Assembly: GCF_001865575.2 (NCBI RefSeq) | Contig: NZ_CP017561.2 | Location: forward strand, 2,852,001 to 2,916,000 | DNA length: 64,000 nucleotides | Direction of reading: 5' to 3' | From: Paraburkholderia sprentiae WSM5005 | GTDB lineage: Bacteria > Pseudomonadota > Gammaproteobacteria > Burkholderiales > Burkholderiaceae | Shown: one piece after another, positions 19,919 to 29,955 of the stretch | Numbering within the stretch: position 1 is the first letter of the stretch | How the letters are laid out: the number at the start of each line of letters is the position of its first letter | Made by a program: the position numbers and the translations under genes | The notes under the pieces: model-generated | Databases searched by the model: none | Seen by the model: only the letters and a program-made list of their open reading frames with translations | What the model was told of the DNA's origin: nothing

Positions 19919-20554
19919 TCAAAGATCGTTGCCCGCCGCCGGACTTGCGACCTTCTTCTTGTCGCCGATACGGCTCTCCTGCCCCCGCATGAGCTTCGCG
20001 ATATTGCCGCGATGCCGCCACACCAGCAGCAGGCTCATCACCAGAATCGCGAGCGCCACGATGCGCGGACCGAACAGAAAGACGTAGAAGAGCGGCGCGA
20101 ACAGCGCCGAGCACAGCGCCGCCAGCGACGAGTAGCGGGTGAAGAACGCGACGATCAGCCAGGTCAGCAAGGTCGCGACGCCGAGCGTCGGGTTGATCCC
20201 GAGCAAAACGCCCGCGGCGGTCGCAACGCCCTTGCCGCCCTTGAAGCGGAAGAAAACCGGATACAGATGGCCGAGAAACACCGCGAGCGACGCAATCGCG
20301 ATCGAGCGCTCGTCGAGCCCGTAACGCGCGCCGACATGCACGACCAGCCACACCGGCAGCCAGCCCTTGAACGCGTCGCCGATCAGCGTCAGAATCGCGG
20401 CCTTCTTGCTGCCGCTGCGCAGCACGTTGGTGGCGCCCGGGTTGCCCGAGCCGTACGAGCGCGGGTCGTCGAGACCCATCGCGGCGCTCACGATCACGGC
20501 AAACGACAACGAACCGATCAGATAGGCAACGACAGCGACGATCAGGTTTTGCAT
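19919..20554 (-). CDS. plsY: Acyl-phosphate:glycerol-3-phosphate acyltransferase
   Basis: The 211-residue membrane protein transfers the acyl group from acyl-phosphate to glycerol-3-phosphate, the first step of phospholipid synthesis with PlsX. The three conserved loops are visible: [26 protein letters not shown] and a following LLGINPTLG segment. At least five hydrophobic helices are present. ATG 20554 starts the first helix ([13 protein letters not shown]). Confidence 0.93.
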   Translation of the reverse strand: MQNLIVAVVAYLIGSLSFAVIVSAAMGLDDPRSYGSGNPGATNVLRSGSKKAAILTLIGDAFKGWLPVWLVVHVGARYGLDERSIAIASLAVFLGHLYPVFFRFKGGKGVATAAGVLLGINPTLGVATLLTWLIVAFFTRYSSLAALCSALFAPLFYVFLFGPRIVALAILVMSLLLVWRHRGNIAKLMRGQESRIGDKKKVASPAAGNDL

Positions 20555-20696
20555 CTGGGACTCTTGTAAGGATCGCGGTCTGACATTCGATACCCCAACC
20601 GCAACAGGGCATGCCCGTCGAAACAGGGCGGCGCACATTCTACCCAACGCGTGCGCGCGAAAAACATTCAGGCAAACCTCAACCCACGCATCGGCG

Positions 20697-21188
20697 TCAG
20701 TCCACGCTCGCGCATTGCACCGCTTTCGCGGCGAGCAGATCAGTGAGCACCTTCGGCTCGATGCTGACGAGAAAGCCGCGCCGTCCGCCGTTCAACCAGA
20801 TCCTGTCCATCTCGAGAATGGTCGACTCCACATACACCGGCATCTGCTTGCGCGTACCGAACGGCGACGTTCCGCCGATCAGATAACCCGAATGCCGGTT
20901 CGCCACCTCGGGCTTGCACGGCTCGACACGCTTCGCGCCGATCTGCCGCGCGAGGTTTTTCGTGCTGACGGTGCGATCGCCGTGCATCAGCACGATCAGC
21001 GGCTTCGCGTGCTCATCTTCCATCACCAGCGTCTTCACGACGCGATGCTCATCGACGCCGAGCTGACGCGACGATTCCGCGGTGCCGCCATGCTCGACGT
21101 AGTCGTAAGGATGCTCGCCGAACGCGACGCCATGACGGCGCAGCAGCTGTGTGGCGGGTGTTTCAGACACGTTTCTGGATTTGCTCAT
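20697..21188 (-). CDS. ybaK: YbaK/EbsC-family Cys-tRNA(Pro) deacylase
   Basis: The 163-residue protein has the YbaK fold: [35 protein letters not shown] and [19 protein letters not shown] cover the active pocket, with the family's conserved lysine in VVKTLV. It removes cysteine wrongly loaded on tRNA-Pro. The start at ATG 21188 fits the domain. The neighbours give no extra information. Confidence 0.9.
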   Translation of the reverse strand: MSKSRNVSETPATQLLRRHGVAFGEHPYDYVEHGGTAESSRQLGVDEHRVVKTLVMEDEHAKPLIVLMHGDRTVSTKNLARQIGAKRVEPCKPEVANRHSGYLIGGTSPFGTRKQMPVYVESTILEMDRIWLNGGRRGFLVSIEPKVLTDLLAAKAVQCASVD

Positions 21189-21339
21189 CGGCGCATTGTA
21201 ATGGCGAGTTTGCGCAACGGCTATTTGGCGAACGGCCAATTGTGCGGGCCGGAGGCTTGTGGCACGATCGTTCGAAAGTATGCCGGCGCAGTGCGGGATA
21301 CTGCACGCAGCGCAACGAACAGGTAAAGAGGAGACAGTG

Positions 21340-22902
21340 TTGAATCAGGCTTCATCCATCCGGTCTACGATCGACGTCCCCGCGTTGCTCGCCGCCTTGC
21401 CCGCGCGCATCAGCGACATTCCGGCGCTCGCGGCCGCGCGCGATCCGCGGCATGTCGCGCTGATCGAAGATGCGCGCCGCCTGACCAACGCGCAACTGCT
21501 CCAGGCCGTCGATGCCAGCGCCGCGCTGCTGCGGGACTGGGACGTGCGCGGCGGCGATCGGGTGATGATCGTCGCGGAGAACAGCATCGCGCAAATCGTA
21601 CTGCTGTTCGCGACCGCGAAGCTCGATGCGTGGGCGCTCGTGTCGAATGCTCGTCTGTCCGCCACCGAACTCGATTCGATCCGCGCGCATGCGCAACCGC
21701 GCGTCGTCGCGTATGCGGTCGAAAGCTCGCCCGACGCGCGCGAGCATGCGCAGCGGCATCGAGCCACGCACGCACCCACGCTGTCGCCAAACATCGGCGC
21801 ATGGTCGTATGCGCTGGACAGCAGCGTGCAAGCTGAAGCGGTCGAAGCCGCCAGCGAGCGCCAATGCGCGGCGCTGATCTACACGACCGGCACCACCGGC
21901 GCGCCGAAAGGCGTGATGCTGTCGCATCGCAATCTGCTGTACATCGCGGCCGTGTCGAGCCGGCTGCGTCAGGTCGGGCCCGACGACGTCGTCTATGCGG
22001 TGTTGCCGATCTCGCACGTGTACGGCTTCGCGTCGGTGTGCCTCGGCAGCCTGCATGCGGGCGCGACGCTGCGGCTCGCGCCGCGCTTCGTGCCCGAAGC
22101 GGTGCGCCGTGCCCTCGCCGACGAGCGTGTGTCGATCTTCCAGGGCGTGCCGGCGATGCACGCGAAGCTGCTCGAATATCTGCACACGCACGAGCACGCA
22201 TGGTCCGCGCCACGGCTGCGCTTCGCGTACTCGGGCGGCTCGCCGCTCGACGCCGCGCTGAAGGCGCAGGCCGAAGCCGTATACGGTCTGCCGCTGCACA
22301 ACGGCTACGGGATGACCGAAAGCAGCCCGACCGTGTCGCAGACGATGGTCGACGCGCCGCGCACCGACTGCTCGGTCGGCGAGGTCATTCCGGGCGTCGA
22401 GGTGAAGTTCGTCGGGCTCGACGGCGTCGCAGCCGCGTCTGGCGAGATCGGTGAACTGTGGGTGCGCGGGCCGAACGTGATGCTCGGCTACTACCGCAAT
22501 CCTGAGCAGACCCGCGCGAGCGTCACCGAGGACGGCTGGCTAAAGACTGGCGACCTCGCGCGGCAGGACGCGGATGGCGCGTTGCACATCGTTGGGCGCA
22601 GCAAGGAGCTGATCATCCGCTCGGGCTTCAACGTGTATCCGGCCGAGGTCGAGCACGTGCTGAACGCGCATCCCCAGGTCGTGCAGTCGGCGGTGATCGG
22701 GCGCGCGGTCGAGGGCAACGAGGAAGTCGTCGCGTTCGTCGAGCTGATTGCCGGCGCGACGCTCACGCCCGCGGAACTGATCATGTGGTGCGGCGAGCGG
22801 CTCGCGCCGTACAAGCGGCCGGCCGAGCTGAAGGTGCTCGCGGCGCTGCCGGCCGCGTCGACCGGCAAGATTCTCAAGCACCGCCTGCGCGAGTTGCTGT
22901 AA
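21340..22902 (+). CDS. Class I adenylate-forming acyl-CoA synthetase
   Basis: The roughly 520-residue enzyme has the AMP-binding P-loop YTTGTTGAPKGVMLSHRNLL, the GYGMTESSP adenylate motif, GWLKTGDLA, and PAASTGKILKHRLRELL with the catalytic lysine at the C-terminus. It activates a carboxylic acid as the acyl-AMP and then usually the CoA thioester; the substrate cannot be read from sequence. GAGGAG at 21328-21333 sits 6 bases before TTG 21340 and 3 before GTG 21337, so TTG is favoured. Confidence 0.85.
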   Translation: MNQASSIRSTIDVPALLAALPARISDIPALAAARDPRHVALIEDARRLTNAQLLQAVDASAALLRDWDVRGGDRVMIVAENSIAQIVLLFATAKLDAWALVSNARLSATELDSIRAHAQPRVVAYAVESSPDAREHAQRHRATHAPTLSPNIGAWSYALDSSVQAEAVEAASERQCAALIYTTGTTGAPKGVMLSHRNLLYIAAVSSRLRQVGPDDVVYAVLPISHVYGFASVCLGSLHAGATLRLAPRFVPEAVRRALADERVSIFQGVPAMHAKLLEYLHTHEHAWSAPRLRFAYSGGSPLDAALKAQAEAVYGLPLHNGYGMTESSPTVSQTMVDAPRTDCSVGEVIPGVEVKFVGLDGVAAASGEIGELWVRGPNVMLGYYRNPEQTRASVTEDGWLKTGDLARQDADGALHIVGRSKELIIRSGFNVYPAEVEHVLNAHPQVVQSAVIGRAVEGNEEVVAFVELIAGATLTPAELIMWCGERLAPYKRPAELKVLAALPAASTGKILKHRLRELL

Positions 22903-22936
22903 TGCGGGCGGGCGCCCCGCTCGCTTCACGTCGTGC

Positions 22937-23893
22937 TCACCCGCGCGGATGATGCTGCGCATGCAGCGATTTCAGACGCTCTCGCGCGACGTGCGTATAG
23001 ATCTGCGTCGTCGAAATATCGGTGTGGCCGAGCAGCAATTGCACGACGCGCAGATCCGCGCCGTGATTAAGCAGGTGCGTCGCGAACGCGTGCCGCAACG
23101 TATGCGGCGACAACGGCGCATGGATCCCCGCCGCCTGCGCGTGTCGCTTGATGATGTTCCAGAACTGCTGGCGCGTCATGCCTTCCGCGCGTGCCGTCAC
23201 GAATAGCGCATCGGCCGCGCGCGGGCCGAGCAGGGCCGGGCGCGCGTCGCACAGATAGCGCTCGATCCACCCGTGCGCTTCTTCGCCGAACGGAACCAGC
23301 CGCTCCTTCGAGCCTTTGCCGGTGACGCGCACGACGCCTTCGTTCAAGCCCACTTCGACGGTCTTCAGCGTGACCAGTTCGGTCACCCGCAAACCGCTTG
23401 CGTACATCAGTTCGAGCATGGTGCGATCGCGCAAGCCCAGCGGCGTGTCGATGTCAGGCGCGCCGAGCAGCGCTTCGACCTGCGCTTCGCTCAACGTCGA
23501 CGGAAAGCGCGGCGGCTGCTTCGCCGAGCGGATGCGCAAGGTCGGGTCGGCGGCCGCGCGATGCTCGCGCACCGCCCACGCGTAATAGCGGCGAAACACC
23601 GACAGCCGACGGTTCGCCGAAGTCGCCTTGTCCTTTTGCCGCGCCGCGCTGTAGGCGCTCAGGTCGGCTTCGCTGGCGATGTCGAGCGACGCATTGCGGG
23701 TGTGCGCGAGCCATTCGCCAAAGAGGCGCAAGTCGCGGCGATACGCGTCGAGCGTGTTGCGCGATAGGCCGTGTTCGAGCCACAGCGCGTCGCAGAACGC
23801 GTCGATCGAGGCGGAGGAGGTGATTAGCAGCGGTGAGTCGACGACCGTGTGTTCGACCTGTGCAGCGGTATCGGGTGCGGCGCTCGTGCTCAT
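22937..23893 (-). CDS. xerD: Tyrosine recombinase XerD
   Basis: The 318-residue site-specific recombinase resolves chromosome dimers at dif together with XerC. The N-terminal core-binding SAM-like domain covers about residues 28-110. The catalytic set is complete: Arg in ASGLRVTEL, Lys in TGKGSKERLVP, His-x-x-Arg in HTLRHAFATHLL, then GHTDISTTQIYTHV with the last His and the nucleophilic Tyr. It overlaps the upstream ogt stop by 4 bp (ATGA). The N-terminal 25 residues are extra; an internal start is possible. Confidence 0.93.
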   Translation of the reverse strand: MSTSAAPDTAAQVEHTVVDSPLLITSSASIDAFCDALWLEHGLSRNTLDAYRRDLRLFGEWLAHTRNASLDIASEADLSAYSAARQKDKATSANRRLSVFRRYYAWAVREHRAAADPTLRIRSAKQPPRFPSTLSEAQVEALLGAPDIDTPLGLRDRTMLELMYASGLRVTELVTLKTVEVGLNEGVVRVTGKGSKERLVPFGEEAHGWIERYLCDARPALLGPRAADALFVTARAEGMTRQQFWNIIKRHAQAAGIHAPLSPHTLRHAFATHLLNHGADLRVVQLLLGHTDISTTQIYTHVARERLKSLHAQHHPRG

Positions 23894-24360
23894 GCGAAGG
23901 GCACGCCTTCATGCGCGAGTAGCCAGCGCTTCACGTTGCGAAAGAAGCCATCGCCGCCATCGTGCGCGAAGCCGCCGATGCCGCTCGCACTCACCACGCG
24001 GTGACACGGAATCACGATCGGAAAGAAATTCGCGCCGCACGCCTGGCCGACCGCGCGCGGGACGCTACCGAGCTGCTTCGCGAGTTCTCCGTAGGTCAGC
24101 ACGACGCCGGGCGGGATCTCGGTGATCGCGCGCCAAACGCGTCGCTGGAACGCGGTGCCGCACTCGGCAAGCGGCAGCTCGAACTTCGCGGACGCGTGTT
24201 CGAAGTACCGCTCGATCTGTTCGGCAGCCTCGCGCGCGAGCGGCGTCGTGGGCGCGACGTTGCGCGTCGACTCGGGCAGATAGACGATCTCGCGCATGGC
24301 CTCGCCTTCGAGCCGGATGCCGATCTTGCCGAACGGCGCATCGATTACTGCGTTGAACAT
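23890..24360 (-). CDS. ogt: Methylated-DNA--protein-cysteine S-methyltransferase
   Basis: The 156-residue suicide repair protein removes alkyl groups from O6-alkylguanine in DNA. The acceptor cysteine lies in the IPCHRVV motif, preceded by a helix-turn-helix segment (YGELAKQLGSVPRAVGQACGAN). The N-terminal RNase H-like domain is short. ATG 24360 begins the conserved part. It is translationally coupled to xerD and lies downstream of queG on the same strand. Confidence 0.93.
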   Translation of the reverse strand: MFNAVIDAPFGKIGIRLEGEAMREIVYLPESTRNVAPTTPLAREAAEQIERYFEHASAKFELPLAECGTAFQRRVWRAITEIPPGVVLTYGELAKQLGSVPRAVGQACGANFFPIVIPCHRVVSASGIGGFAHDGGDGFFRNVKRWLLAHEGVPFA

Positions 24361-24425
24361 GATTGCCTGCTCCTCTGGCGTGGCGGATTGCGGGCATCGA
24401 ATCGCCGTCACGAATGACCACGACT

Positions 24426-25739
24426 TTACGCCGCTTCGAGCGCCCACTCCACATGCTCGCGCACGAGCCCGGACGGATCGTCGACACGCTGCCTCAACGC
24501 CCGCACGATCGCGGCGCGCGCATCGGCGTCAAGACTCGCGGGCGCGGCGCGCAACGCGTTGCCCATGCCGACCGCGAGATTGCGCAGCCAGCTCTCGTAA
24601 CCGATGCGGCGAATCGCGCTGCCCTGCATGCGCGTATCGAAGTCTTCTGCGCTCCACCCGAACAGCTCGACCAGCGACGCGCGATCGAGCCCATGCCGCA
24701 CGTCGAAGTCGGCGACCGGCGCGGCTTGCGCGAACTTGTTCCATGGACACACGAGCTGACAGTCATCGCAGCCATACACCCGATTGCCGATCAGCGGGCG
24801 CATGTCGAGCGGAATACTGCCCTTCAGCTCGATCGTCAGATACGAGATGCAGCGCCGCGCGTCGACCTTGTACGGTGCAACGATCGCACCGGTCGGACAG
24901 GCGCCGATGCAGCGCGCGCAACTGCCGCAATGCGAGCCCGGCGTCTCGGGCGCGAGCTCGGGCGAGGTGTCGGCGTCGGTTGGCAACGGCACGTCGACAT
25001 AGATCTCGCCGAGGAAAAACAGCGAGCCGGCGTCGCGCTGCAGCAGCAACGTGTGCTTGCCGCGCCAGCCGATGCCGGCTTTCTGCGCGAGTTCGACTTC
25101 GAGCACCGGCGCCGAATCGGTGAACACGCGATAGCCGAACGGCCCGATCGCCGCCTCGATCCGGTCGGCCAGTTGTTGCAGGCGCTGACGCATCACCTTG
25201 TGATAGTCGCGGCCGCGCGCATAAATCGACACGACCGCCGTCGACGGGTCCGCGAGCCGCGCGTACTCGGCCGCGCGCCAATCGCGCGCGCGGGGGGTCG
25301 GCCGTGACGCGGATTGCGCCACGTCTTGCGACAGGCTTTCAGGCGAGCCTGGAGCGGCGCCTTCAGGCGCCCGTTCCGACGCATCTGCACCCAGCGTCAG
25401 CGCAGGCAAATAGGCGATGCGCGCGGTGATCACGCGTCGCGTGCCGGCCACAAGCTCGGCCGGCCGCGCGCGTTTCATGCCATGTTTGGCCATATAATCC
25501 ATCTCGCCGTGGCATCCCGCTTCGAGCCACGCTGCAAGCGGCGCTTCGGCGGCCGACAGATCGGTGTCGCTGATGCCGATCGCTCCGAAACCGAGTTCAC
25601 GGCCCCACGTCTTGATGTCGAGCGCGAGCGCACGAAGCGCCGCTTCATCGAGACGGGACGTTGCACCAGAAGCTCGCGCGGCATCGTCGGCCGACGCGGG
25701 CGTGCAGGAAACAGGGGACTTCGGACTTCGGTTCATCAC
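24426..25739 (-). CDS. queG: Epoxyqueuosine reductase
   Basis: The 437-residue cobalamin and 4Fe-4S enzyme makes the last step of queuosine synthesis on tRNA. Two clusters are visible in CGSCARCIGACPTGAI and YGCDDCQLVCPWN, and the N-terminal KTWGRELGFGAIGI is typical. About 40 residues (roughly 115-155, rich in Ala, Ser and Pro) are inserted between RIAYLPAL and the SIYARGRDYHK segment compared with E. coli QueG as I remember it. The start lies only 14 bp from tsaE, so the divergent promoters overlap. Confidence 0.93.
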   Translation of the reverse strand: MMNRSPKSPVSCTPASADDAARASGATSRLDEAALRALALDIKTWGRELGFGAIGISDTDLSAAEAPLAAWLEAGCHGEMDYMAKHGMKRARPAELVAGTRRVITARIAYLPALTLGADASERAPEGAAPGSPESLSQDVAQSASRPTPRARDWRAAEYARLADPSTAVVSIYARGRDYHKVMRQRLQQLADRIEAAIGPFGYRVFTDSAPVLEVELAQKAGIGWRGKHTLLLQRDAGSLFFLGEIYVDVPLPTDADTSPELAPETPGSHCGSCARCIGACPTGAIVAPYKVDARRCISYLTIELKGSIPLDMRPLIGNRVYGCDDCQLVCPWNKFAQAAPVADFDVRHGLDRASLVELFGWSAEDFDTRMQGSAIRRIGYESWLRNLAVGMGNALRAAPASLDADARAAIVRALRQRVDDPSGLVREHVEWALEAA

Positions 25740-25753
25740 GCCATTTTACGAGA

Positions 25754-26350
25754 ATGCCTGTCAATCCCGATCACGCGACGCTACCGTCCGCTCCCGTCCT
25801 GTTCGAACGCGCTTTCGCGTTCGCTGACGAAGCCGCCACGCAGGCGTTCGGCGCGCGCTTCGCACAGGCGATCGAAAGCGTGCGCGCAGCCTCGCAGCCA
25901 GGACGGCAGGCCAAGCCTCGCACCGCAAGCGGCCTCGTGTTCCACGGCCTGCAAGTGCAACTCATCGGCGATCTCGGCGCCGGCAAAACCACGCTCGTGC
26001 GCGCGACCTTGCGCGGGCTCGGCCACAGCGGCCGCGTGCGCAGTCCGACCTACACGCTCGTCGAACCGTATGTGCTCGAGCGCCCCGCTGGGGAACTCAC
26101 GCTCTATCACTTCGATCTGTACAGATTCACCGATCCGGCCGAATGGGCCGACGCGGGCTTTCGCGAGTATTTCGATAGCGGCGCCGTCTGCCTCGTCGAA
26201 TGGCCGCAACGCGCGGGCCCGCTGCTCGGCGTGCCGGATCTCGTCTTCTCGCTCAGGCTGGCCGGCGGCCCAGACGCAAACGCAGACGCACGCGTACTCG
26301 TCGCACGCGCCTACAGCGAATCAGGAAAGGCATGTCTCGAAAGATGTTAA
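25754..26350 (+). CDS. tsaE: tRNA threonylcarbamoyladenosine biosynthesis ATPase
   Basis: The 198-residue P-loop ATPase works with TsaB and TsaD to form t6A on ANN-decoding tRNAs. The Walker A is GDLGAGKTTLVRA, followed by SPTYTLVEPY, HFDLYRF and VEWPQRAG, the expected family order. It is longer than E. coli TsaE because of an N-terminal segment of about 30 residues. Its end overlaps amiC by 19 bp, an arrangement common in proteobacteria. Confidence 0.93.
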   Translation: MPVNPDHATLPSAPVLFERAFAFADEAATQAFGARFAQAIESVRAASQPGRQAKPRTASGLVFHGLQVQLIGDLGAGKTTLVRATLRGLGHSGRVRSPTYTLVEPYVLERPAGELTLYHFDLYRFTDPAEWADAGFREYFDSGAVCLVEWPQRAGPLLGVPDLVFSLRLAGGPDANADARVLVARAYSESGKACLERC

Positions 26351-27933
26351 TCAAACCGTTCCACTCGATCGAATCGGCAGCGGGCGCAACGCATAACTGG
26401 CGGCGTCGGCAGATCCTGCGCGCCGGTGCGTCGACACTCGTGCTTGGCCTCGTCGCGCCGCGTCTCGCATTTGCGAGCTCAGTGCTCGGCGTGCGCGTGT
26501 GGCCCGCGCGCGACTACACGCGCGTGACGATCGAATCCGATCAGCCGCTGCAGAACACGCAGCAACTGCTGCAGGGACCTGACCGGCTCGTCGTCGACCT
26601 GAACGGCCTCGATCTCGACCAGGCGCTCAAGGACCTGGTGTCGAAGATCACGCCGAACGATCCGCAAATTTCGTCGGTGCGGGTCGGGCAGTATCAGCCG
26701 CACGTGGTACGCATGGTGTTCGACCTGAAGGGTTCGGTGAAGCCGCAGGTGTTCGCGCTGCCACCGGTCGGCGCGTACAAGTACCGGCTCGTGTTCGACC
26801 TGTATCCGGCCGTCGCGCCCGATCCGCTGATGGACCTGCTCGCGCAGACCGAGCGCAAGCAGCAGGCGCTCGACGAAGAAAACAGCGCGCCGCCCGCGGC
26901 GCTCGCCGGCCCCGGCACCGCGCCGCCGGCCGACAACAGCGACGCGTTCTTCGAGCGTTACGCGCAGAACGGCGGTGCGGGCAATGGCACCGCGGGCGTG
27001 CCGCATCCGCCCACGCATGGCAGCACGGCGCCGTCCGCGCCGGTCATTGCGGGCAGACAGGCAACGCCCGCCGCGCCATTGTCGCCGCCCACCTCGATCG
27101 CCCGCAACAAGGGTGGCAGCGCCAAGGGCAACGGCGCAGCGCAGGGCCCGGACAACGACAACCTCGCCAACGGCGACGGCACCTACGCGTTCACCACGCC
27201 GAAGTCGAGCCGCAGCAACACCGTGCGGCTGCTCACCGTCGCGATCGACCCGGGCCATGGCGGCGAGGACCCGGGCGCGATCGGCGGCGGCGGCACTTAT
27301 GAGAAGCACGTCGCGCTCGACATCGCGAAGAAGCTGCGCGCGAAGATCGACGCGCAGCCGAACATGCGCGCGATGATGACGCGCGACGCCGACTTCTTCG
27401 TGCCGTTGAACGTGCGCGTGCAGAAGGCGCGCCGCGTCGGCGCGGACCTGTTCGTGTCGATCCACGCGGACGCGTTCACGACGCCCGAGGCGAAGGGCTC
27501 GTCGGTGTTCGCGCTGTCGGAGCACGGCGCGTCGAGCGCGGCCGCGCGCTGGATGGCGAACAAGGAGAACTCGTCGGATGTGATCGGCGGCATCAACATC
27601 AAGTCCGACGACGCCACGGTGAACCGCGCGCTGTTCGACATGTCGACCACCGCGCAGATTCGCGACTCGATGCGCTACGGCAACTTCGTGCTCAAAGAAA
27701 TCGGCGACATCAACAAGCTGCACAAGGGCTCGGTCGAGCAGGCCGGCTTCGCGGTGCTGAAGGCGCCGGACATTCCGTCGATCCTCGTCGAGACCGCGTT
27801 CATCAGCAATCCGGACGAAGAGCGCCGCCTGAACGACGACGCGTATCGCGACCGGATGGCCAACGCGATTCTGACCGGCATCAAGCGCTATTTTGCGGCG
27901 AATCCGCCGCTCGCGAAGAGCCGAATGACGTGA
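26332..27933 (+). CDS. amiC: N-acetylmuramoyl-L-alanine amidase, Tat-exported
   Basis: The 533-residue periplasmic zinc amidase splits septal peptidoglycan during cell separation. A Tat-type signal is visible (RRRQILRAG from residue 24, then a hydrophobic run ending RLAFA). An AMIN domain (about 52-150) targets the septum, a Pro/Ala/Gly-rich linker (about 175-290) follows, and the Amidase_3 domain shows AIDPGHGGEDPGAIG, the FVSIHADAF histidine and ILVETAFISNPDEE. ATG 26332 follows AGGAAAGGC inside the end of tsaE. Confidence 0.93.
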   Translation: MSRKMLIKPFHSIESAAGATHNWRRRQILRAGASTLVLGLVAPRLAFASSVLGVRVWPARDYTRVTIESDQPLQNTQQLLQGPDRLVVDLNGLDLDQALKDLVSKITPNDPQISSVRVGQYQPHVVRMVFDLKGSVKPQVFALPPVGAYKYRLVFDLYPAVAPDPLMDLLAQTERKQQALDEENSAPPAALAGPGTAPPADNSDAFFERYAQNGGAGNGTAGVPHPPTHGSTAPSAPVIAGRQATPAAPLSPPTSIARNKGGSAKGNGAAQGPDNDNLANGDGTYAFTTPKSSRSNTVRLLTVAIDPGHGGEDPGAIGGGGTYEKHVALDIAKKLRAKIDAQPNMRAMMTRDADFFVPLNVRVQKARRVGADLFVSIHADAFTTPEAKGSSVFALSEHGASSAAARWMANKENSSDVIGGINIKSDDATVNRALFDMSTTAQIRDSMRYGNFVLKEIGDINKLHKGSVEQAGFAVLKAPDIPSILVETAFISNPDEERRLNDDAYRDRMANAILTGIKRYFAANPPLAKSRMT

Positions 27934-27943
27934 TCACGGCTGC

Positions 27944-28825
27944 TCAGCGCGCCGGCATCAAGCGCTGCACGAGCCAGCCGCCGAACACGTTGACCGCGAG
28001 CCCCGCCAGCACGAGTAACGCGCCCGCCACCTGCGTCGCGGAGAGCTGCTCGCCGAGCAGCAGCGACGCCGACGCGAGTCCGATGATCGGCACCAGCAGC
28101 GAGAACGGCGCGACCTGGCTCGCCGGATAGCGCGACAGCAGACGGCTCCATAAGCCATAGCCGATCAACGTCGCGATAAACGCCAGATAGACGATCGCGA
28201 ATATCGACAGCGCGCTGATGCCGGTCAGCGCGGCGACGATCTCGCGCGGCCCTTCGAACACGAACGATGCCGCGAAAAACGGCAGCGGCGGAATCAGACT
28301 GCCCCACACGACGAGTCCAACCAGGTCGATCTTGCCGACCTTCTTCGTGACGATGTTGCCGAGCGCCCACATGCACGCGGCGCACAGGGTCAGCACGAAA
28401 CCGGCGAGCGACATCGTGTGGCCGCCGCGCAGGCCGATCACCGCCAGCCCCGCCGCGGCGATCAGCAGACCCGCGACGTTCGGCAAGCGCAAGCGCTCGT
28501 GCAGAAACAGCGCCGCGAACATCAGCGTAAAAAACGCCTGCGCCTGCAGCACCAGCGACGCGAGCCCCGCCGGCATGCCGACGTACATCGCAGAGAACAG
28601 GAACGCGAACTGCCCAAAAGAAATCGTCGCGCCGTAGGCGAACAGCCACCGCCACGCGATCTGCGGCCGCCTGACGAAAAACACCGCCGGCACCGCGGCG
28701 AGCGAAAAGCGCAGCGCGCCGAGCAGCATCGGCGGCACGCCATGCAGGCCGACCTTGATCACGACGAAATTAACGCCCCACGCGATCACGACGATCAACG
28801 CGAGCAGCAAGTCCCTCGGCGACAT
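27944..28825 (-). CDS. EamA-family (DMT) transporter
   Basis: The 293-residue protein has ten hydrophobic helices in two EamA repeats (first from ALIVVIAWGVNFVVIKVG, second from TLCAACMWALGNIVTKK). This is the drug/metabolite transporter fold, and its repeats resemble the cysteine/O-acetylserine exporter EamA. The substrate is unproven. ATG 28825 is chosen because GGAG lies 6 bases upstream; TTG 28837 is an alternative. It is convergent with amiC, with only 10 bp between stops. Confidence 0.85.
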   Translation of the reverse strand: MSPRDLLLALIVVIAWGVNFVVIKVGLHGVPPMLLGALRFSLAAVPAVFFVRRPQIAWRWLFAYGATISFGQFAFLFSAMYVGMPAGLASLVLQAQAFFTLMFAALFLHERLRLPNVAGLLIAAAGLAVIGLRGGHTMSLAGFVLTLCAACMWALGNIVTKKVGKIDLVGLVVWGSLIPPLPFFAASFVFEGPREIVAALTGISALSIFAIVYLAFIATLIGYGLWSRLLSRYPASQVAPFSLLVPIIGLASASLLLGEQLSATQVAGALLVLAGLAVNVFGGWLVQRLMPAR

Positions 28826-28992
28826 CCGGGTCTCCAATGTGATGGTTCATCCGGCAGTGTAGCGGAGGGCGGCAAGGTCGGTTCAGTGCGCCCGCTCACG
28901 CCCGCGTGCGCCGTTGCCGTCGGCCGCACGCGACGCGCAGTAGAATCGACCATTCGAGCCTTCTCCCTCCATTTTCCCCGTCGAGCCCGCCC

Positions 28993-29868
28993 ATGACTTC
29001 GTCGATCAAAGCCGTCCTCAAACCGCACTTGCGCGACATCGGCAATCTGACCGTGCGGCGCGTGCTGCCGGCGATGGCGGCGCGCCTCGTCGGCCCATTC
29101 ATCTTCTTCGACCATATGGGCCCCGCGACGCTCGAACCGGGCACCGGCCTCGACGTGCGCCCTCACCCGCACATCGGCCTCGCGACCGTCACCTATCTGT
29201 TCGACGGCGCGATCATGCATCGCGACAGCCTCGGCTCCGAGCAAAAGATCGTCCCGGGCGACGTCAACTGGATGACCGCCGGGCGCGGCATCGTCCATTC
29301 GGAGCGCACGCCGCCGGAAGATCGCGCGCGCGCGCAGAAGATTCACGGCATCCAGACCTGGGTCGCGCTGCCGCTCGCCGACGAAGATATCGAGCCGTCG
29401 TTCGCGCATCATGCGGCGGCAACCTTGCCGGTGGTCGAGCGCAACGGCGTGACGCTGCGCGTGATCGCGGGCACCGCGTTCGGCGCGGTGGCGCCGGTCG
29501 CGACTTTTTCGGGCACGCTATACGTCGCCGCCGACTTCACGCCGGGCAGCGCGTTTGCGCTCGAGCCCGAGCACGAGGAGCGCGGCGTGTACCTCGTGGA
29601 AGGCGATCTCGAGATCGACGGCACGCCGCTCGAAGCGGGCGCGATGGCCTTGCTTGCACTCGACGAAACCGTCACGCTCGCGAGCACGCACGGCGCGCGC
29701 GTGATGTTGCTGGGCGGCGAGAAGCTCGACGGCGAGCGCTTCATCGAATGGAATTTCGTCGCGAGCTCGCGCGAGAAGATCGAAGCCGCGAAGCTCGCGT
29801 GGACCAATCAGGAAATGGGCCAGGTGCCCGGCGAAACCGACTGGATTGCGCTGCCGCAGCGCAAGTGA
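28993..29868 (+). CDS. Pirin-family protein
   Basis: The 291-residue bicupin protein has the pirin N-terminal metal site (RPHPHIGLATVTYLFDG with later HSE) and a shorter C-terminal cupin (GVYLVEGDLEIDG). Bacterial pirins include quercetin dioxygenases and regulators of metabolism; the role of this one is not evident. ATG 28993 starts the conserved segment. Transcription is divergent from the EamA gene. Confidence 0.88.
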   Translation: MTSSIKAVLKPHLRDIGNLTVRRVLPAMAARLVGPFIFFDHMGPATLEPGTGLDVRPHPHIGLATVTYLFDGAIMHRDSLGSEQKIVPGDVNWMTAGRGIVHSERTPPEDRARAQKIHGIQTWVALPLADEDIEPSFAHHAAATLPVVERNGVTLRVIAGTAFGAVAPVATFSGTLYVAADFTPGSAFALEPEHEERGVYLVEGDLEIDGTPLEAGAMALLALDETVTLASTHGARVMLLGGEKLDGERFIEWNFVASSREKIEAAKLAWTNQEMGQVPGETDWIALPQRK

Positions 29869-29955
29869 CGGCGCCGGTCCCGCGCGAACGTCCGCATTGA
29901 ATTCGTGCGTTTCGGCACCACCTAGCTACAAACCGTTTCTATCGACGAGGACGCA

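Noticed and set aside
22937..23893. Tyrosine recombinase as sign of an integrated element
   Set aside because: The full catalytic set, length and overlap with ogt fit the housekeeping XerD; no attachment-site repeats or phage genes are nearby.
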